Position numbers and translations under genes: made by a program. Positions 35,451 to 45,300 of a stretch of 64,000 nt of DNA are shown one piece after another. Each line of letters starts with the position of its first letter. Position 1 is the first letter of the stretch. The DNA comes from Hymenobacter cellulosivorans. Its GTDB lineage: Bacteria; Bacteroidota; Bacteroidia; Cytophagales; Hymenobacteraceae. The DNA lies in NCBI RefSeq assembly GCF_022919135.1, contig NZ_CP095049.1, forward strand, positions 1-64,000. Direction: 5' to 3'. Under the pieces are notes generated by a model. That model saw only the letters and a program-made list of their open reading frames with translations, searched no databases and was not told where the DNA came from.

Positions 35451-36398
35451 TTAGCTCTCGGCCCGCTGGCTGCGGATATCGTCCAGAATCTGGCGGCCAC
35501 CGCGGCCCAATACCCGCTCAGCTAGCTCAATGCCCAGCGCCTCAACCTGACTGAGGTCGGCAGTAGTCAATGTTTCTTCCAGGTACTGTTGCCCATCGAG
35601 GCTGATGAGGCCACCGTGAAGCTGCACGGCCCCGGTTTCGGTGAACGTAGCCAGAGCGAAGGACGGGATGCTGCAGCCGCCCTCCATGGTGCGCAGAAAC
35701 GCCCGCTCGGCCAGCAGGCAAGTGTGGGTGGCTTCGTGGTCGAGGGCGCGCTGCAACTCGGCTTTGAGACTCGGCTCCAGGCTCCGGGCACACTCCACGG
35801 CCACGCTGCCCTGCCCAGTGGCGGGCACAAACTGCGTTTCGGGCAATACGTAGCGAATCAGTGCGTCGTATTCCATACGGTGCACCCCGGCATAGGCTAG
35901 CACCAGAGCGTGGTATTGGCCTTCTTCGAGCTTGCGCAGGCGGGTTTGCAGGTTGCCGCGGGCCTCGGCTGTTGTGGCGTGCGGATAGTGGCGGCGCAGC
36001 ATGGCCTTGCGGCGCGTGCTGCTGGTGCCTAGCACCAGGTCGGGCCGGCTCAGGTCTAGGTCGGGGTCGTAGCTAACAATGACGTCGTTGACCTTTTCAC
36101 GCTCCATAAATGCCAGCAGCTCCAGATCCTCGGGAATGGTGCTTTGTACATCCTTGGCACTGTGCACGGCAATGTCGATGGCGCCCGAGCGCAGGCTCTC
36201 TTCCAGCTCCTCGGTAAATACGCCCTTGGCCCCGATTTTATCGAGGGAGCGGTCCAGCACGACGTCGCCTTTGGTGGTAATGATGACAATTTCGGTGGTC
36301 AGCTGGGCCAGCTCCAGGCAGGCCGCTACGTGGTGGGCCTGCCACAAAGCCAGGCGGCTGCCGCGGGTACCGATACGAATAGGACGATTCAAAACCAT
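35451..36398 (-). CDS. hemC: Hydroxymethylbilane synthase (porphobilinogen deaminase)
   Basis: 315 residues. It joins four porphobilinogen units into hydroxymethylbilane in haem and cobamide synthesis. Motifs: IRIGTRGSRLALWQA, KGVFTEELEESLRSGAIDIAVHSAKDV, GTSSTRRKAMLRRHYP, ARGNLQTRLRKL, VPATGQGSVAVECA and AERAFLRTMEGGCSIPSFALA, where the Cys of GGCS carries the dipyrromethane cofactor. Start at the ATG at 36398 (MVLNRPIRIGTRG). Confidence 0.95.
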   Translation of the reverse strand: MVLNRPIRIGTRGSRLALWQAHHVAACLELAQLTTEIVIITTKGDVVLDRSLDKIGAKGVFTEELEESLRSGAIDIAVHSAKDVQSTIPEDLELLAFMEREKVNDVIVSYDPDLDLSRPDLVLGTSSTRRKAMLRRHYPHATTAEARGNLQTRLRKLEEGQYHALVLAYAGVHRMEYDALIRYVLPETQFVPATGQGSVAVECARSLEPSLKAELQRALDHEATHTCLLAERAFLRTMEGGCSIPSFALATFTETGAVQLHGGLISLDGQQYLEETLTTADLSQVEALGIELAERVLGRGGRQILDDIRSQRAES

Positions 36399-36581
36399 GG
36401 GAAGAAAAGTGGTAATCTGAGGCGACACGCAAACGAGGCAAAAAGTTTTCTTTTGCTTTCTGCAGGCGCCGCGCTTACTTGGCTTTACAAAGGTAACCGG
36501 CAGGCTTGCAGCATCTGGCTATAGGCCTTTTAGCGCAACCTATAGTAGATTAGCAAACTATATTTTCTGCATTTCCAGCCT

Positions 36582-37718
36582 CTAGGCGGGCATTTTCAGC
36601 AGCTCGGCGATGCGCAAAGACATATCCACGAAGACCATCCGCGGGTTGGCGTTGCGCTCAATATGGTAGTGGGCATCGTTGAGTTCCTGCGTCAGAGCAT
36701 CGGCGTTGGCGCGATGCACGAAGCGGCTAAAGCCTGCTACAAACTGCTGCTCATTGGCCGGTAGGTGGGGCACAAACTGCGCATCGATGCCATAAAGCAG
36801 CACCTTGCGCAGAATGCCCAGCCCGAACTGCAAGAACTCCTTCTGATTTTCGCGGCCCATCTTCTGGAACTCGTCGGTCTTGGCCAGAATCAAATCAACT
36901 TTGTAGCCGTAGCACTGCCGCATCCACTCCACGAAAAAGGTGAAATAGTCATCGTCGGTGGCAGCTTCGCGGCTGGCCAGGGCAGCGCCCAGGTTGCCTT
37001 CTACCAGTTGGGCAATCTGCCGGGCCTTGCCCTCGGGAACTTGGTGCTGCTCGCGCAGAAAGCTGGTGACTTCGGCCTCCGAATAAGGCCGAACAACGAC
37101 CGGCTGTACCCGGCTGATGATAGTCGGCAGCAACTGCTCGGGCGAGAAACTCACCAGCAGAAAAATGGTAGCCGGTGGCGGCTCTTCCAGCAGCTTAAGC
37201 ACGGCGTTGGCCGCGGCCGGGTGCATGAGCTCGGGCAGCCAGATAATCACGATTTTGAACTGCCCCTCAAATGCTTTGAGCGAAACCAGCTTGAGCAGCT
37301 GCAAACTTTCTTCCTTGGATATGCTGCCCTGCTTGTTGTCGGCCCCGATATGCTGCATCCAGTCGTTGAGGCCCTGATAGGGGTTTTCGAGCACGAAGCT
37401 GCGCCAATCCGCCGCAAACTTGCTGCTAACCGCGTCCTTGGCCACGGCTTTGGTAGTCGTGACGGGCAGGATGAAGTTCAGGTCGGGATGAATCAGCTTG
37501 TCGTTTTTCTGACAGGCCGGGCACTGCCCGCAGGAATCCTGGGCAGCGGGGCCCCGCTGCTCACAGTTCAGAAACGTGGCGTAAGCCAAGGCCAAGGCCA
37601 GGGTGGCCGAGCCTTCGGCCCCGCGAAACAGCTGGGCGTGGGCCACGTGCTGCCGGTGCACGGTTTGCACCAGCACGCGCTTGACGTCCGTTTGCCCGGG
37701 AATTTCAGAAAAGCGCAT
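36582..37718 (-). CDS. holB: DNA polymerase III subunit delta prime
   Basis: 378 residues, the clamp-loader delta' subunit. The AAA+ core begins MRFSEIPGQTDVKRVLVQTV and AHAQLFRGAEGSATLALALAYATFLNC; the Walker A loop is degenerate (GAEGSATL), as expected for delta', which does not hydrolyse ATP. A zinc module is seen in CEQRGPAAQDSCGQCPACQK. LLKLLEEPPPATIFLLVSFSPEQLLPTIISR matches the family's sensor region. Start at ATG 37718. Minus-strand run with hemC downstream and the GlmU homologue upstream. Confidence 0.9.
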   Translation of the reverse strand: MRFSEIPGQTDVKRVLVQTVHRQHVAHAQLFRGAEGSATLALALAYATFLNCEQRGPAAQDSCGQCPACQKNDKLIHPDLNFILPVTTTKAVAKDAVSSKFAADWRSFVLENPYQGLNDWMQHIGADNKQGSISKEESLQLLKLVSLKAFEGQFKIVIIWLPELMHPAAANAVLKLLEEPPPATIFLLVSFSPEQLLPTIISRVQPVVVRPYSEAEVTSFLREQHQVPEGKARQIAQLVEGNLGAALASREAATDDDYFTFFVEWMRQCYGYKVDLILAKTDEFQKMGRENQKEFLQFGLGILRKVLLYGIDAQFVPHLPANEQQFVAGFSRFVHRANADALTQELNDAHYHIERNANPRMVFVDMSLRIAELLKMPA

Positions 37719-37830
37719 CGGTTGGTAAGTTACTCGGCAATAAGGCACTTGCCACAAGCTTCCGGGCTTGCAGCGCGGGACGGGAAAGTCTCACCCTTGG
37801 CCACGCCTAACGTAAGACTTCCCCAGAATT

Positions 37831-39066
37831 TTACTCAGCCGCGGCAGCCGGGGCTTCTTTCCCGACGGCCTTTTCCCAAATCCGGTCCTTGGCCGTCTGG
37901 TCGAAGACGTGCTGCATGATGGCCTGCTCGGTGGCGTCGTAGGCCAGTTTGCGCCGGGCCATAACCCGCTCGGCTACTTCGGCTACTTTGGGCATCTTGA
38001 AGGTTTCGAAGCCCGCAGACCCGCCCCAGCTAAACGAGGGAATGAACGTGCGCGGAAAGCCGGCCCCAAAGATATTGGCCCCCACGCCCACCACCGTGCC
38101 GGTATTGAACATCGTGTTGATGCCGCACTTGCTATGGTCGCCCATCATCAGGCCGCAGAACTGCTGCCCGGTGTTCACGAAGCGGCCCGCGCTGTGGCTC
38201 CAGATTTTGACTGGGGCGTAGTTGTTCTTCAGGTTCGAGGTATTGGTATCGGCGCCCAGGTTGCACCACTCCCCAATAACAGAGTTGCCCAGGTAGCCGT
38301 CGTGACCTTTATTGGAATAGCCCATCAGAATGGAGTTGCCGACTTCGCCGCCCACTTTGCTGTAGGGCCCCACGGTATTGTCGCCGCGCATTTTGGCCCC
38401 GACGTTGATATGTGACCCTTCGCACAAGGCCAGCGGACCTTTGATAATGGCGCCTTCGTGAACTTGGGAGTTTTTGCCCAAATAGATCGGGCCGTCCTCG
38501 GCGTTGAGAATAGCCGCTCGAATCTTGACGCCTTCCTCAATAAAGATATTCTCGGGGGCGTACACAATGGTGTGGGCATCCCCTACGGGCTGGGACTGGC
38601 GGCCGTGGGTAAGCAGGGCAAAGTCACGGCGGATTTCGGCCCCGTTGTGCAAAAACAGGTGCCACACTTCCCGCAGCGCCAGCACCGGCTCGGCCACTTC
38701 GCGGGTATTAGTAAAGCCATCCTGAATCAGTTCGGCAATGTTGGTGGCATTCTCCAAGTGGGCTGCTACCAGCAAGTCGCCATCCATGAGGGCTTCGCCG
38801 GGCTGCAAGGCCTGTACCTGCTTGGTCAGCAGCTCGTCGGGGCACACGGCGCCATTGATGACTAATGCGGGCCCACCGACGAGGCCCGCGGGGTATTTGG
38901 CCTGCAGATATTGCTCGGTAAGGTAATGCACGGGCTGCCCGAGGCGGTGCTCCCACTTTTCGGCTACTGTCAGGATGCCGCAGCGCAGGGCTGCTACCGG
39001 GCGGGTGAAAGTAAAGGGCAACAGGTGGGGCCGGATGGCCGGGTCGTCGAAGAGCAGAACAGTCAT
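37831..39066 (-). CDS. GlmU-family sugar nucleotidyltransferase (Bacteroidota type)
   Basis: 411 residues. The N-terminal part (MTVLLFDDPAIRPHLLPFTFTRPVAALRCGILTVAEKWE) matches the alternative GlmU family of Bacteroidota, thought to supply UDP-GlcNAc. The C-terminal half has left-handed beta-helix repeats (IYLGKNSQVHEGAIIKGPLALCEGSHINVGAKMRG), as in acyltransferases, with NLGADTNTSNLKNNYAPV near the active-site face. Activity as uridylyltransferase plus N-acetyltransferase is inferred from the family. Start at ATG 39066. Confidence 0.88.
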   Translation of the reverse strand: MTVLLFDDPAIRPHLLPFTFTRPVAALRCGILTVAEKWEHRLGQPVHYLTEQYLQAKYPAGLVGGPALVINGAVCPDELLTKQVQALQPGEALMDGDLLVAAHLENATNIAELIQDGFTNTREVAEPVLALREVWHLFLHNGAEIRRDFALLTHGRQSQPVGDAHTIVYAPENIFIEEGVKIRAAILNAEDGPIYLGKNSQVHEGAIIKGPLALCEGSHINVGAKMRGDNTVGPYSKVGGEVGNSILMGYSNKGHDGYLGNSVIGEWCNLGADTNTSNLKNNYAPVKIWSHSAGRFVNTGQQFCGLMMGDHSKCGINTMFNTGTVVGVGANIFGAGFPRTFIPSFSWGGSAGFETFKMPKVAEVAERVMARRKLAYDATEQAIMQHVFDQTAKDRIWEKAVGKEAPAAAAE

Positions 39067-39187
39067 GCGGGGCAAGAAAAGATAAGCGGGAAACAGAGCC
39101 GCAAGTTAGCGCCTCAAGCCTACAACCGCTTGCCCGGGCGCCAACTTTGCGGGTGACCCGGGCCGAAAATTCAGGGGTTGAGGCAAC

Positions 39188-39222
39188 AAAAAACTCCTTC
39201 CAGCCAGGCCGAAAGGAGTTTT
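39188..39222 (-). terminator. Terminator for rpmE2
   Basis: AAAACTCCTT / AAGGAGTTTT stem with a loop of about 12 bases; on the minus strand it is followed by a T run, about 50 bases after the L31 stop. Confidence 0.75.
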
Positions 39223-39270
39223 GTATAATCTAGTAAGCTGCAGGCATCCGCTTGCGGCCACTGACCAGAA

Positions 39271-39516
39271 TTACTTCTTCTGGTAGCGGTTGCGGAATTT
39301 CTCAACGCGGCCAGCGGTGTCGATAAACACGTTTTTGCCGGTGTAGAAAGGGTGCGAGGCGCTGCTAACTTCCACCTTGATGACGGGATACGTTTTGCCG
39401 TCCTCCATCGTGATGGTCTCGTTGGAGTTCATCGTCGAGCGGGTGATGAATTTAAAGTCGCTGGACGTGTCCTGGAACACAACTTCGCGATACTCGGGGT
39501 GGATGTCTTTTTTCAT
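39271..39516 (-). CDS. rpmE2: 50S ribosomal protein L31 type B
   Basis: 81 residues: [51 protein letters not shown]. No CxxC zinc motif is present, so it is the zinc-independent (C-minus) type B form, which in other bacteria allows zinc saving. A single ATG start fits at 39516. Confidence 0.96.
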   Translation of the reverse strand: MKKDIHPEYREVVFQDTSSDFKFITRSTMNSNETITMEDGKTYPVIKVEVSSASHPFYTGKNVFIDTAGRVEKFRNRYQKK

Positions 39517-39632
39517 GGTCGTGATGCCGTTTTAAACCTTCTGGCCCTGCCGATTTTGCGGAAGGGACTGCAAAAGTACACGTTAGCTCCGGATTTTAAA
39601 AACGTCCTGCGTCTTTTCTACTTTTAACAGGA

Positions 39633-39668
39633 TTGTGAGCCTCCTAAACAGGAAAATGCATATTTTTG
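39633..39668 (+). promoter_or_regulatory. Candidate promoter for the 132-residue secreted protein
   Basis: TTG at 39633-39635 and TATTTTTG at 39661-39668, an exact -7 match with a 25-base spacer (slightly long). It lies about 40 bases before the ATG at 39709. Confidence 0.5.
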
Positions 39669-39708
39669 GTCGCGCCTTACTATTTCCTAATCCTACTGTT
39701 GCCTTTTT

Positions 39709-40107
39709 ATGCGTCGTAGTGCTACTCTATTTTTTACATTTTGCCTGCTGCTAGGTACGTTGGCTTACGGAGCCACGATTACCCTATTTCAGGCCAGCTT
39801 CGATGGCTCTAACGTGCGCGTGGAGTGGGAAGTAACCAACGAAACCGGCGTACAGAGCTATGATTTGTGGCGTAAGGCCAACAACGAGCCCGCCTTTGCC
39901 CACCTGGGCACTCAGACGCCCAATAGCCAGCGGCGCTACCAGTTTCTGGACACCAACATGTACCGCGGCACGGCTGGCGGCGGGCCCTTCACCTACCGCC
40001 TGACGGTGCACACCACCACCGGCGACCAAAACTACACCACTGTGCTCAGCTCAACGCCCAGCGCCGTACAGCGCTCCTGGGGCAGCATCAAGTCGATGTT
40101 TCGCTAG
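39709..40107 (+). CDS. Secreted fibronectin-III-like small protein
   Basis: 132 residues with a signal peptide (MRRSATLFFTFCLLLGTLAYG). The mature part reads as one FN3-like beta sandwich: FQASFDGSNVRVEWEVTNETGVQSYDLWRKAN, YQFLDTNMYRG, FTYRLTVHTTTGDQNYTTVLSSTP. This pattern is common in Bacteroidota extracellular proteins next to sorting domains, but no sorting domain is present here. Function unknown. Own promoter and terminator. Confidence 0.75.
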   Translation: MRRSATLFFTFCLLLGTLAYGATITLFQASFDGSNVRVEWEVTNETGVQSYDLWRKANNEPAFAHLGTQTPNSQRRYQFLDTNMYRGTAGGGPFTYRLTVHTTTGDQNYTTVLSSTPSAVQRSWGSIKSMFR

Positions 40108-40143
40108 GCAGTGAGAGGTGAACTAATGAGTTGCAGAATAATC

Positions 40144-40168
40144 AAGCCGGCGCGGAGCCGGTTTTTTT
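40144..40168 (+). terminator. Rho-independent terminator
   Basis: CCGGC / GCCGG stem (extended by AA/TT and a G-T pair) with a 5-base loop and seven T, about 40 bases after the FN3-like gene. Confidence 0.78.
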
Positions 40169-40175
40169 GTGCGCG

Positions 40176-40183
40176 TATCTTTG
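40176..40183 (+). promoter_or_regulatory. Candidate -7 element for the RdgB/HAM1 gene
   Basis: TATCTTTG is an exact match to TAnnTTTG and follows the preceding terminator directly. A TTG at the normal distance is not seen; the leader would be about 100 bases. Confidence 0.45.
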
Positions 40184-40286
40184 GCCCGCAGCTTCCCGGC
40201 GTGGCCTAACCGAGGACCTGAGCTCAACATCGGGGCTTAGTCCCAAACTTGCTACCTCACCAGTTCACCATCTCATCCCTTCATCC

Positions 40287-40877
40287 ATGCGGATTTGTTT
40301 TGCTACCAACAATGAGCACAAGCTCACCGAAGTCCGGGCTATGCTGCCGGCCAGCATCGAGCTGGTGAGCTTGCGCGATATTGGCTGCCACGAAGAGCTG
40401 CCCGAAACCCAGGACACGCTGGAAGGCAATGCCCGCCAGAAAGCCGAGTATGTGTGGAATAATTACCAAACCTCCTGCTTTGCCGACGATACGGGCCTGG
40501 AAGTAGCGGCCCTGAACGGGGAACCGGGGGTGTATTCGGCGCGCTACGCCGGGCCTCAGCGCTCCGCCGCCGACAACGTGGCCAAGCTCTTGCACGAGCT
40601 GCAGGGCCAAACCAACCGGGCGGCGCAGTTCCGGACCGTGGTAGCGCTGGTGTTGCCCGATGGCGCGGTGCACGAGTTTGCCGGGGCCGTGGATGGCATT
40701 ATCACTGAGCAGCTACGGGGGGTAGACGGCTTTGGCTACGACCCGGTTTTTCAACCCCAAGGCCACGCCGTGACCTTCGCCGAAATGAGCCTGGCCGAGA
40801 AAAACGCGCTGAGTCACCGGGCCCGGGCCGTGGAGCAACTGGTCAACTTTTTACAAGCCCAGGCGGCCCAAATGTAG
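40287..40877 (+). CDS. rdgB: Non-canonical purine NTP pyrophosphatase (RdgB/HAM1)
   Basis: 196 residues. It hydrolyses dITP, ITP and XTP to keep damaged purines out of DNA and RNA. Motifs: ICFATNNEHKLTEVRAML (N-terminal substrate loop), EGNARQKAEYV, CFADDTGLEVAALNGEPGVYSARYAG, and GFGYDPVFQPQGHAVTFAEMSLAEKNALSHRARA. The ATG at 40287 starts at the conserved substrate loop. Confidence 0.95.
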   Translation: MRICFATNNEHKLTEVRAMLPASIELVSLRDIGCHEELPETQDTLEGNARQKAEYVWNNYQTSCFADDTGLEVAALNGEPGVYSARYAGPQRSAADNVAKLLHELQGQTNRAAQFRTVVALVLPDGAVHEFAGAVDGIITEQLRGVDGFGYDPVFQPQGHAVTFAEMSLAEKNALSHRARAVEQLVNFLQAQAAQM

Positions 40878-40938
40878 ATTCAACAGAAATATTCGCTCTG
40901 GGGACGGCCCGAAAACACGGCGGCACAAGTCATTTTGC

Positions 40939-40946
40939 TACTTTTG
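40939..40946 (+). promoter_or_regulatory. Candidate -7 element for udk
   Basis: TACTTTTG, exact match to TAnnTTTG, 38 bases before the ATG at 40985. Confidence 0.45.
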
Positions 40947-40984
40947 CAGGGTTGGCCCTGTCGGTACGGGCCCATTCCCACCCC

Positions 40985-41614
40985 ATGCAACATCCTTTCA
41001 TCGTCGGTATTACGGGCGGCAGCGCCTCGGGCAAAACCACCTTTCTGCGCCGCCTGCTGGCCTCGTTTCCGGAAGAAGACATCTGCCTGATTTCGCAGGA
41101 CAACTATTACCACCCGCGCGAAAATCAGTCGATGGATGTCAACGGCGTCACCAACTTCGACCTGCCGTCTTCCATCGACTCGGCCGCCTACGCCGCCGAC
41201 GTGCTGCAAATCAGCCAGGGCAAGGAAGTGCGCCGCCAGGAGTATACCTTCAATAACCCCAACGTGAAACCCGCCGAGCTGGTATTTCGGCCCGCCCCTA
41301 TTGTGGTGGTGGAAGGCATCTTCGTGTTTTACTTCGAGGAAGTAGCCAAGCTGCTCGACCTGAAAGTCTACATCGATGCCCGGGAACACGTGAAGCTGCA
41401 GCGCCGCATCGTGCGCGACCGGGACGAGCGGGGCTACGACCTGGAAGATGTGCTTTACCGCTACACCAACCACGTAGCACCGACCTACGAGAAGTACATC
41501 AAGCCCTTCAAGCAGGATGCCGACATCGTGATTCCCAACAACCGCCACTTTGACCGGGGCCTGGAGGTTCTCGTGTCGTTTTTGCGCCATAAAGTGGCAG
41601 AAGGCAAGCACTAG
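40985..41614 (+). CDS. udk: Uridine kinase
   Basis: 209 residues. It phosphorylates uridine and cytidine in pyrimidine salvage. P-loop GITGGSASGKTTF, then LISQDNYYHPRE, NFDLPSSIDSAAYAADV, VVVEGIFVFYFEEVAKLLDLKVYIDAREHVKLQRRIVRDRDERGY. Start at the ATG at 40985 (MQHPFIVGITGG). Own promoter and strong terminator. Confidence 0.95.
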   Translation: MQHPFIVGITGGSASGKTTFLRRLLASFPEEDICLISQDNYYHPRENQSMDVNGVTNFDLPSSIDSAAYAADVLQISQGKEVRRQEYTFNNPNVKPAELVFRPAPIVVVEGIFVFYFEEVAKLLDLKVYIDAREHVKLQRRIVRDRDERGYDLEDVLYRYTNHVAPTYEKYIKPFKQDADIVIPNNRHFDRGLEVLVSFLRHKVAEGKH

Positions 41615-41633
41615 TCCGCCATTCAACAGTATC

Positions 41634-41682
41634 AAAAAAAGCCTCGGCTGGCTCCTGCCTCAGGAACCGGCCGAGGCTTTTT
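41634..41682 (+). terminator. Rho-independent terminator after udk
   Basis: AAAAAGCCTCGGC / GCCGAGGCTTTTT stem of 13 bp; the inner segment can pair further (CCTG / CAGG). T run follows. Confidence 0.88.
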
Positions 41683-41804
41683 CATGCCCAAGATGAAGCT
41701 GAAATTTGGTTGGGGCAGCCTTGGGTTGCAGACTTCTGGAAGCCCCGGCTACGAATTTTAAGAACGATTGTTAGTTTTTTCCGACCCCACCTGCCGCTTT
41801 TCCC

Positions 41805-41835
41805 TTGCCCGCGCTACCGGGTTTGGTTATATTTG
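41805..41835 (+). promoter_or_regulatory. Promoter with both consensus boxes
   Basis: TTG (41805-41807), 20 bases, TATATTTG (41828-41835): a complete Bacteroidota promoter signature. The ATG at 41853 lies 18 bases downstream, which supports that start over upstream alternatives. Confidence 0.65.
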
Positions 41836-41852
41836 TAGCCATTGCCTTGAGA

Positions 41853-42218
41853 ATGCCAGAGTTTATCAGCCACTTTTTGCCTCGCCTGCGCTTCACGCTG
41901 CTCACAGCTACCCTGCTGTTTGTGCTGTCGTTGAACCACCAGGCCGTTGCCACCTACCGGCTCCCGGTGGGCAAGGAAACGCGCGTGGGTGCGGGGCCCA
42001 AAGCGGCACTGGTCAAGAAGAAAGTACTGCTGGAAGCTACGGCTCCGCTGGGCTTGTGGCTGGCTCCGGCCGCCGACGCCTGGGCGCCCGACTCCGAACC
42101 GCTGGTATGGCCCCGTCTGCAACCGCAGGCGGCCGTATTGCAGCCCCGGCCGAGTGCCGTACCCGATTTGTTCCGCTCCCGGCTGCTGGTAGCAGCCTTG
42201 TCGCCGCACGCTCCCTAA
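41853..42218 (+). CDS. Hypothetical membrane-anchored or exported protein
   Basis: 121 residues, unrecognised. A hydrophobic segment at residues 13-28 (FTLLTATLLFVLSLNH) after basic residues could be a signal peptide or membrane anchor. The rest is Pro/Ala/Leu-rich (LGLWLAPAADAWAPDSEPLVWPRLQPQAAVLQPRPSAVPD). It is preceded by a good promoter and lies 132 bases before secDF on the same strand. The composition could be partly fortuitous, so reality as a protein rests mainly on the promoter and signal-like N-terminus. Confidence 0.6.
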   Translation: MPEFISHFLPRLRFTLLTATLLFVLSLNHQAVATYRLPVGKETRVGAGPKAALVKKKVLLEATAPLGLWLAPAADAWAPDSEPLVWPRLQPQAAVLQPRPSAVPDLFRSRLLVAALSPHAP

Positions 42219-42350
42219 CCGAGCCGGCCTGTTGCGCGGCTCTACTCAGGAGGAGCCGACTTGCTGCTGCAAGTGCAGTCGACGCGCGGCGGACCTAGCT
42301 CCGCCGCCCGATCCGGATTACTTTCCCCGAATACATTTTAGTTTCTCTCA

Positions 42351-45300
42351 ATGCGTAATAAAGGACTTATTATCGCGCTGACGGCCGTCGTGACGGCTCT
42401 ATGCGCGTACTTTCTCTTCTTCACCTACATTTCCCGTGGGGTGCAGAAGGATGCCGTAGCCTACGCCTCCAAGGGCGGTAAGCTCGACGAGCGGCAGCGG
42501 CAGCACTACCTCGACTCGGTGTGGCGCGCCCCCGTATTTGGCCCCTACACTTACCGCGACGTACGCGCCTCGGAGCTGGGCCTCGGCCTCGACTTGAAAG
42601 GCGGTATGCACGTAACGCTGGAAGTTTCGCCGGTGGAAATTGTGCGGGCTATGTCGGGCAACTCCAAGGATGTGAACTTTAATAAGGCTTTGGCTCAAGC
42701 CCAGGAGCTGCAGAAGACCAACCCGTCGACGCCTTTCACGGCGCTGTTTGCCCAGGCTTACCGCACCATCGCGCCCAACGACAAGTTGGCCCGCATCTTC
42801 GCTAACACGACCAACAAGAGCCGTGGCATCGACATCAACTCGCCCAACGAGAAGGTAATTGCCGCCATCGACAAGGAAGAGGAAGAAGCTATTGACCGTT
42901 CCTTCAACATCCTGCGTACCCGCGTCGACAAGTTCGGCGTAAACCAGCCCAACATTCAGCGCGTGAAAGGCACGGGCCGCATCCAGATTGAGCTGCCCGG
43001 CGTGGATAACCCGGACCGCGTACGGAAGCTGCTCCAGGGCCAGGCGAAGCTGGAGTTCTGGGAAGTGTGGCGCACCGACGAGTTTGGCCCCTACTTCAAC
43101 CAACTCAGCGAAGTGCTGACGGCCAAAGAAGCCGCTGAGAAACTCAACGGCACTGCTGCTGCCACGCCGGCCGCCGCTACCACCGACACCACCGCTACGG
43201 CTGCCACCGCTGCCGCCGGCGACTCTTCTTCGCTGGCCAGCCAGCTGGCTAAAAAGAAGCCCAACACGGCTACTGCCGCTGATTCGGCTAACCCCCAGCA
43301 GGGCAATGCCCTTGCTAAACTCTTCACGATGCCCGGCGCTTTGGGCTCGAACGTGCGCGACACCGCCCGCGTGAATGCCCTGATGAAGAGCCCCGAGGTA
43401 CGGGCCGTGTTGCCCGCTAACCTGACCTTCCTGTGGGGTGTGAAGCCCGACGTAATCGAAGGCCAGGAATACTTGCAGTTCTACGCTATCCGCAAGTCGC
43501 GGGAGGCTACGGCTCCGCTCGGTGGCGAAGTAGTATCGGATGCCCGCCAGGATTACGACCAGGGTGGCCGCCCAGAGGTTTCGATGCAGATGAACCCTTC
43601 GGGCGCCAAGAAGTGGCAGCGTCTGACGGCCGCCAACATTGGCCGCCAGGTTGCTATTGTTCTTGACGACTACGTGTACTCGGCTCCCGTGGTGCAGGCT
43701 GAAATTGCCGGTGGCAACTCCAGCATCTCGGGCAACTTCTCAATTGAAGAAGCCCAGGACTTGGCCAACGTACTGAAGGCCGGTAAACTCCCCGCCCCTA
43801 CCCGCATCGTGGAAGAGGCCGTAGTGGGTCCCTCGCTCGGTCAGGAAGCCATCAACCAGGGTCTGTACTCGTCCTTGGCTGGTCTGGTACTGATTATGAT
43901 CTTCATGGCCGTGTACTACGGCAAGGCGGGCTTGGTGGCTGATGCTGCCCTGCTCTTCAACGGCTTCCTGATTCTGGGTGTATTGGCTCAGTTCGGCACC
44001 GCCCTCACCCTGCCCGGTATTGCCGGTCTGGTGCTCACCTTCGGCATGGCCGTAGACGCCAACGTACTGATCTTCGAGCGTATCCGCGAGGAACTCGACC
44101 ACGGCCTGACCGTGAAAGATGCCATCAACAAAGGCTACGCCCGCGCTTTCTCGGCCATCTTCGACTCGAACGTGACGACGATGCTGATTGCCATCATTCT
44201 GGGCTTCTTCGGTACGGGCCCGGTGCAGAACTTCGCCATTACGCTGGGTATCGGCGTACTGACCTCGTTCCTGTCGGCTGTATTCGTGTCGCGCCTTATC
44301 ATTGAGTGGCTCACCAAGAATAAGGAAACGACCAGCATCACCTTCAGCACGCCTATTTCGCGTCACCTGTTCAAGGGCTTGAATTTCGACATCGTGGGCA
44401 AGCGCAAGATTGCCTACGCCGTTTCGACCATCTTCATCATCATCGGCTTCGTGCTGATGGCCGTGCAGGGTGGCCCCAACCTGGGCGTTGACTTCCGCGG
44501 TGGCCGTAGCTACGTAGTTGACTTCAGCAAGGCCGAAGTTGCTTCCGACGTGAAAGAATCGTTGGCCGATGACTTTAAAGGTGCCGGTACCGAGGTGAAA
44601 ACCTTCGGCGCCCCGAACCGTCTGCGCATCACGACCGGCTACCTGGCCGAGGACGAAAGCGTAGCCGCCGACGAGAAAGTGCAGAACGCCCTGCTGACCG
44701 GCCTGAAGCAGTATGGCGCCGACAACCCGCAGATCAAGAGCACCTCGAAAGTAGGCGCTACCATTGCCGACGATATCAAGAAGACATCGGTCTTGAGCCT
44801 GGGCCTGACCCTGCTGGGTATCTTCGTCTACGTACTGTTCCGCTTCGAAAAGTGGCAGTACTCGATGGCCGCCGTAGTGGCTCTGTTCCACGATGCCCTA
44901 CTGGTTATTGCTGCCTACCCCATTGCCCGTCTGTTCGGTTTGAACTACGAAATGGACCAGATCTTCGTGGCCGCCGTGCTGACCATCATCGGCTTCTCGA
45001 TGAACGACACCGTGGTTATCTACGACCGGATCCGGGAATACCTGCGTGAAAACCCGCACCTGACGTTTGCTCAGGTAGTAAACCCAGCCCTGAATAGCAC
45101 CTTCTCGCGGACCATGATTACGTTTACCACGGTATTCCTGGTGGTAATCGTACTCTACATCTTCGGTGGTGAAACGCTGCGCTCGTTCTCCTTCGCCATG
45201 ATTGTGGGTATTATTTTCGGTACGTATTCGTCGCTGTTCATCGCCACGCCGATCATTCTCGACACCTACGGCCGCAAGGAAGCCCGCGAGCGGGGCACGA

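Noticed and set aside
43740..44891. 383-codon frame antisense to secDF
   Set aside because: Low-complexity His/Gln/Glu content, no domain, fully inside secDF.
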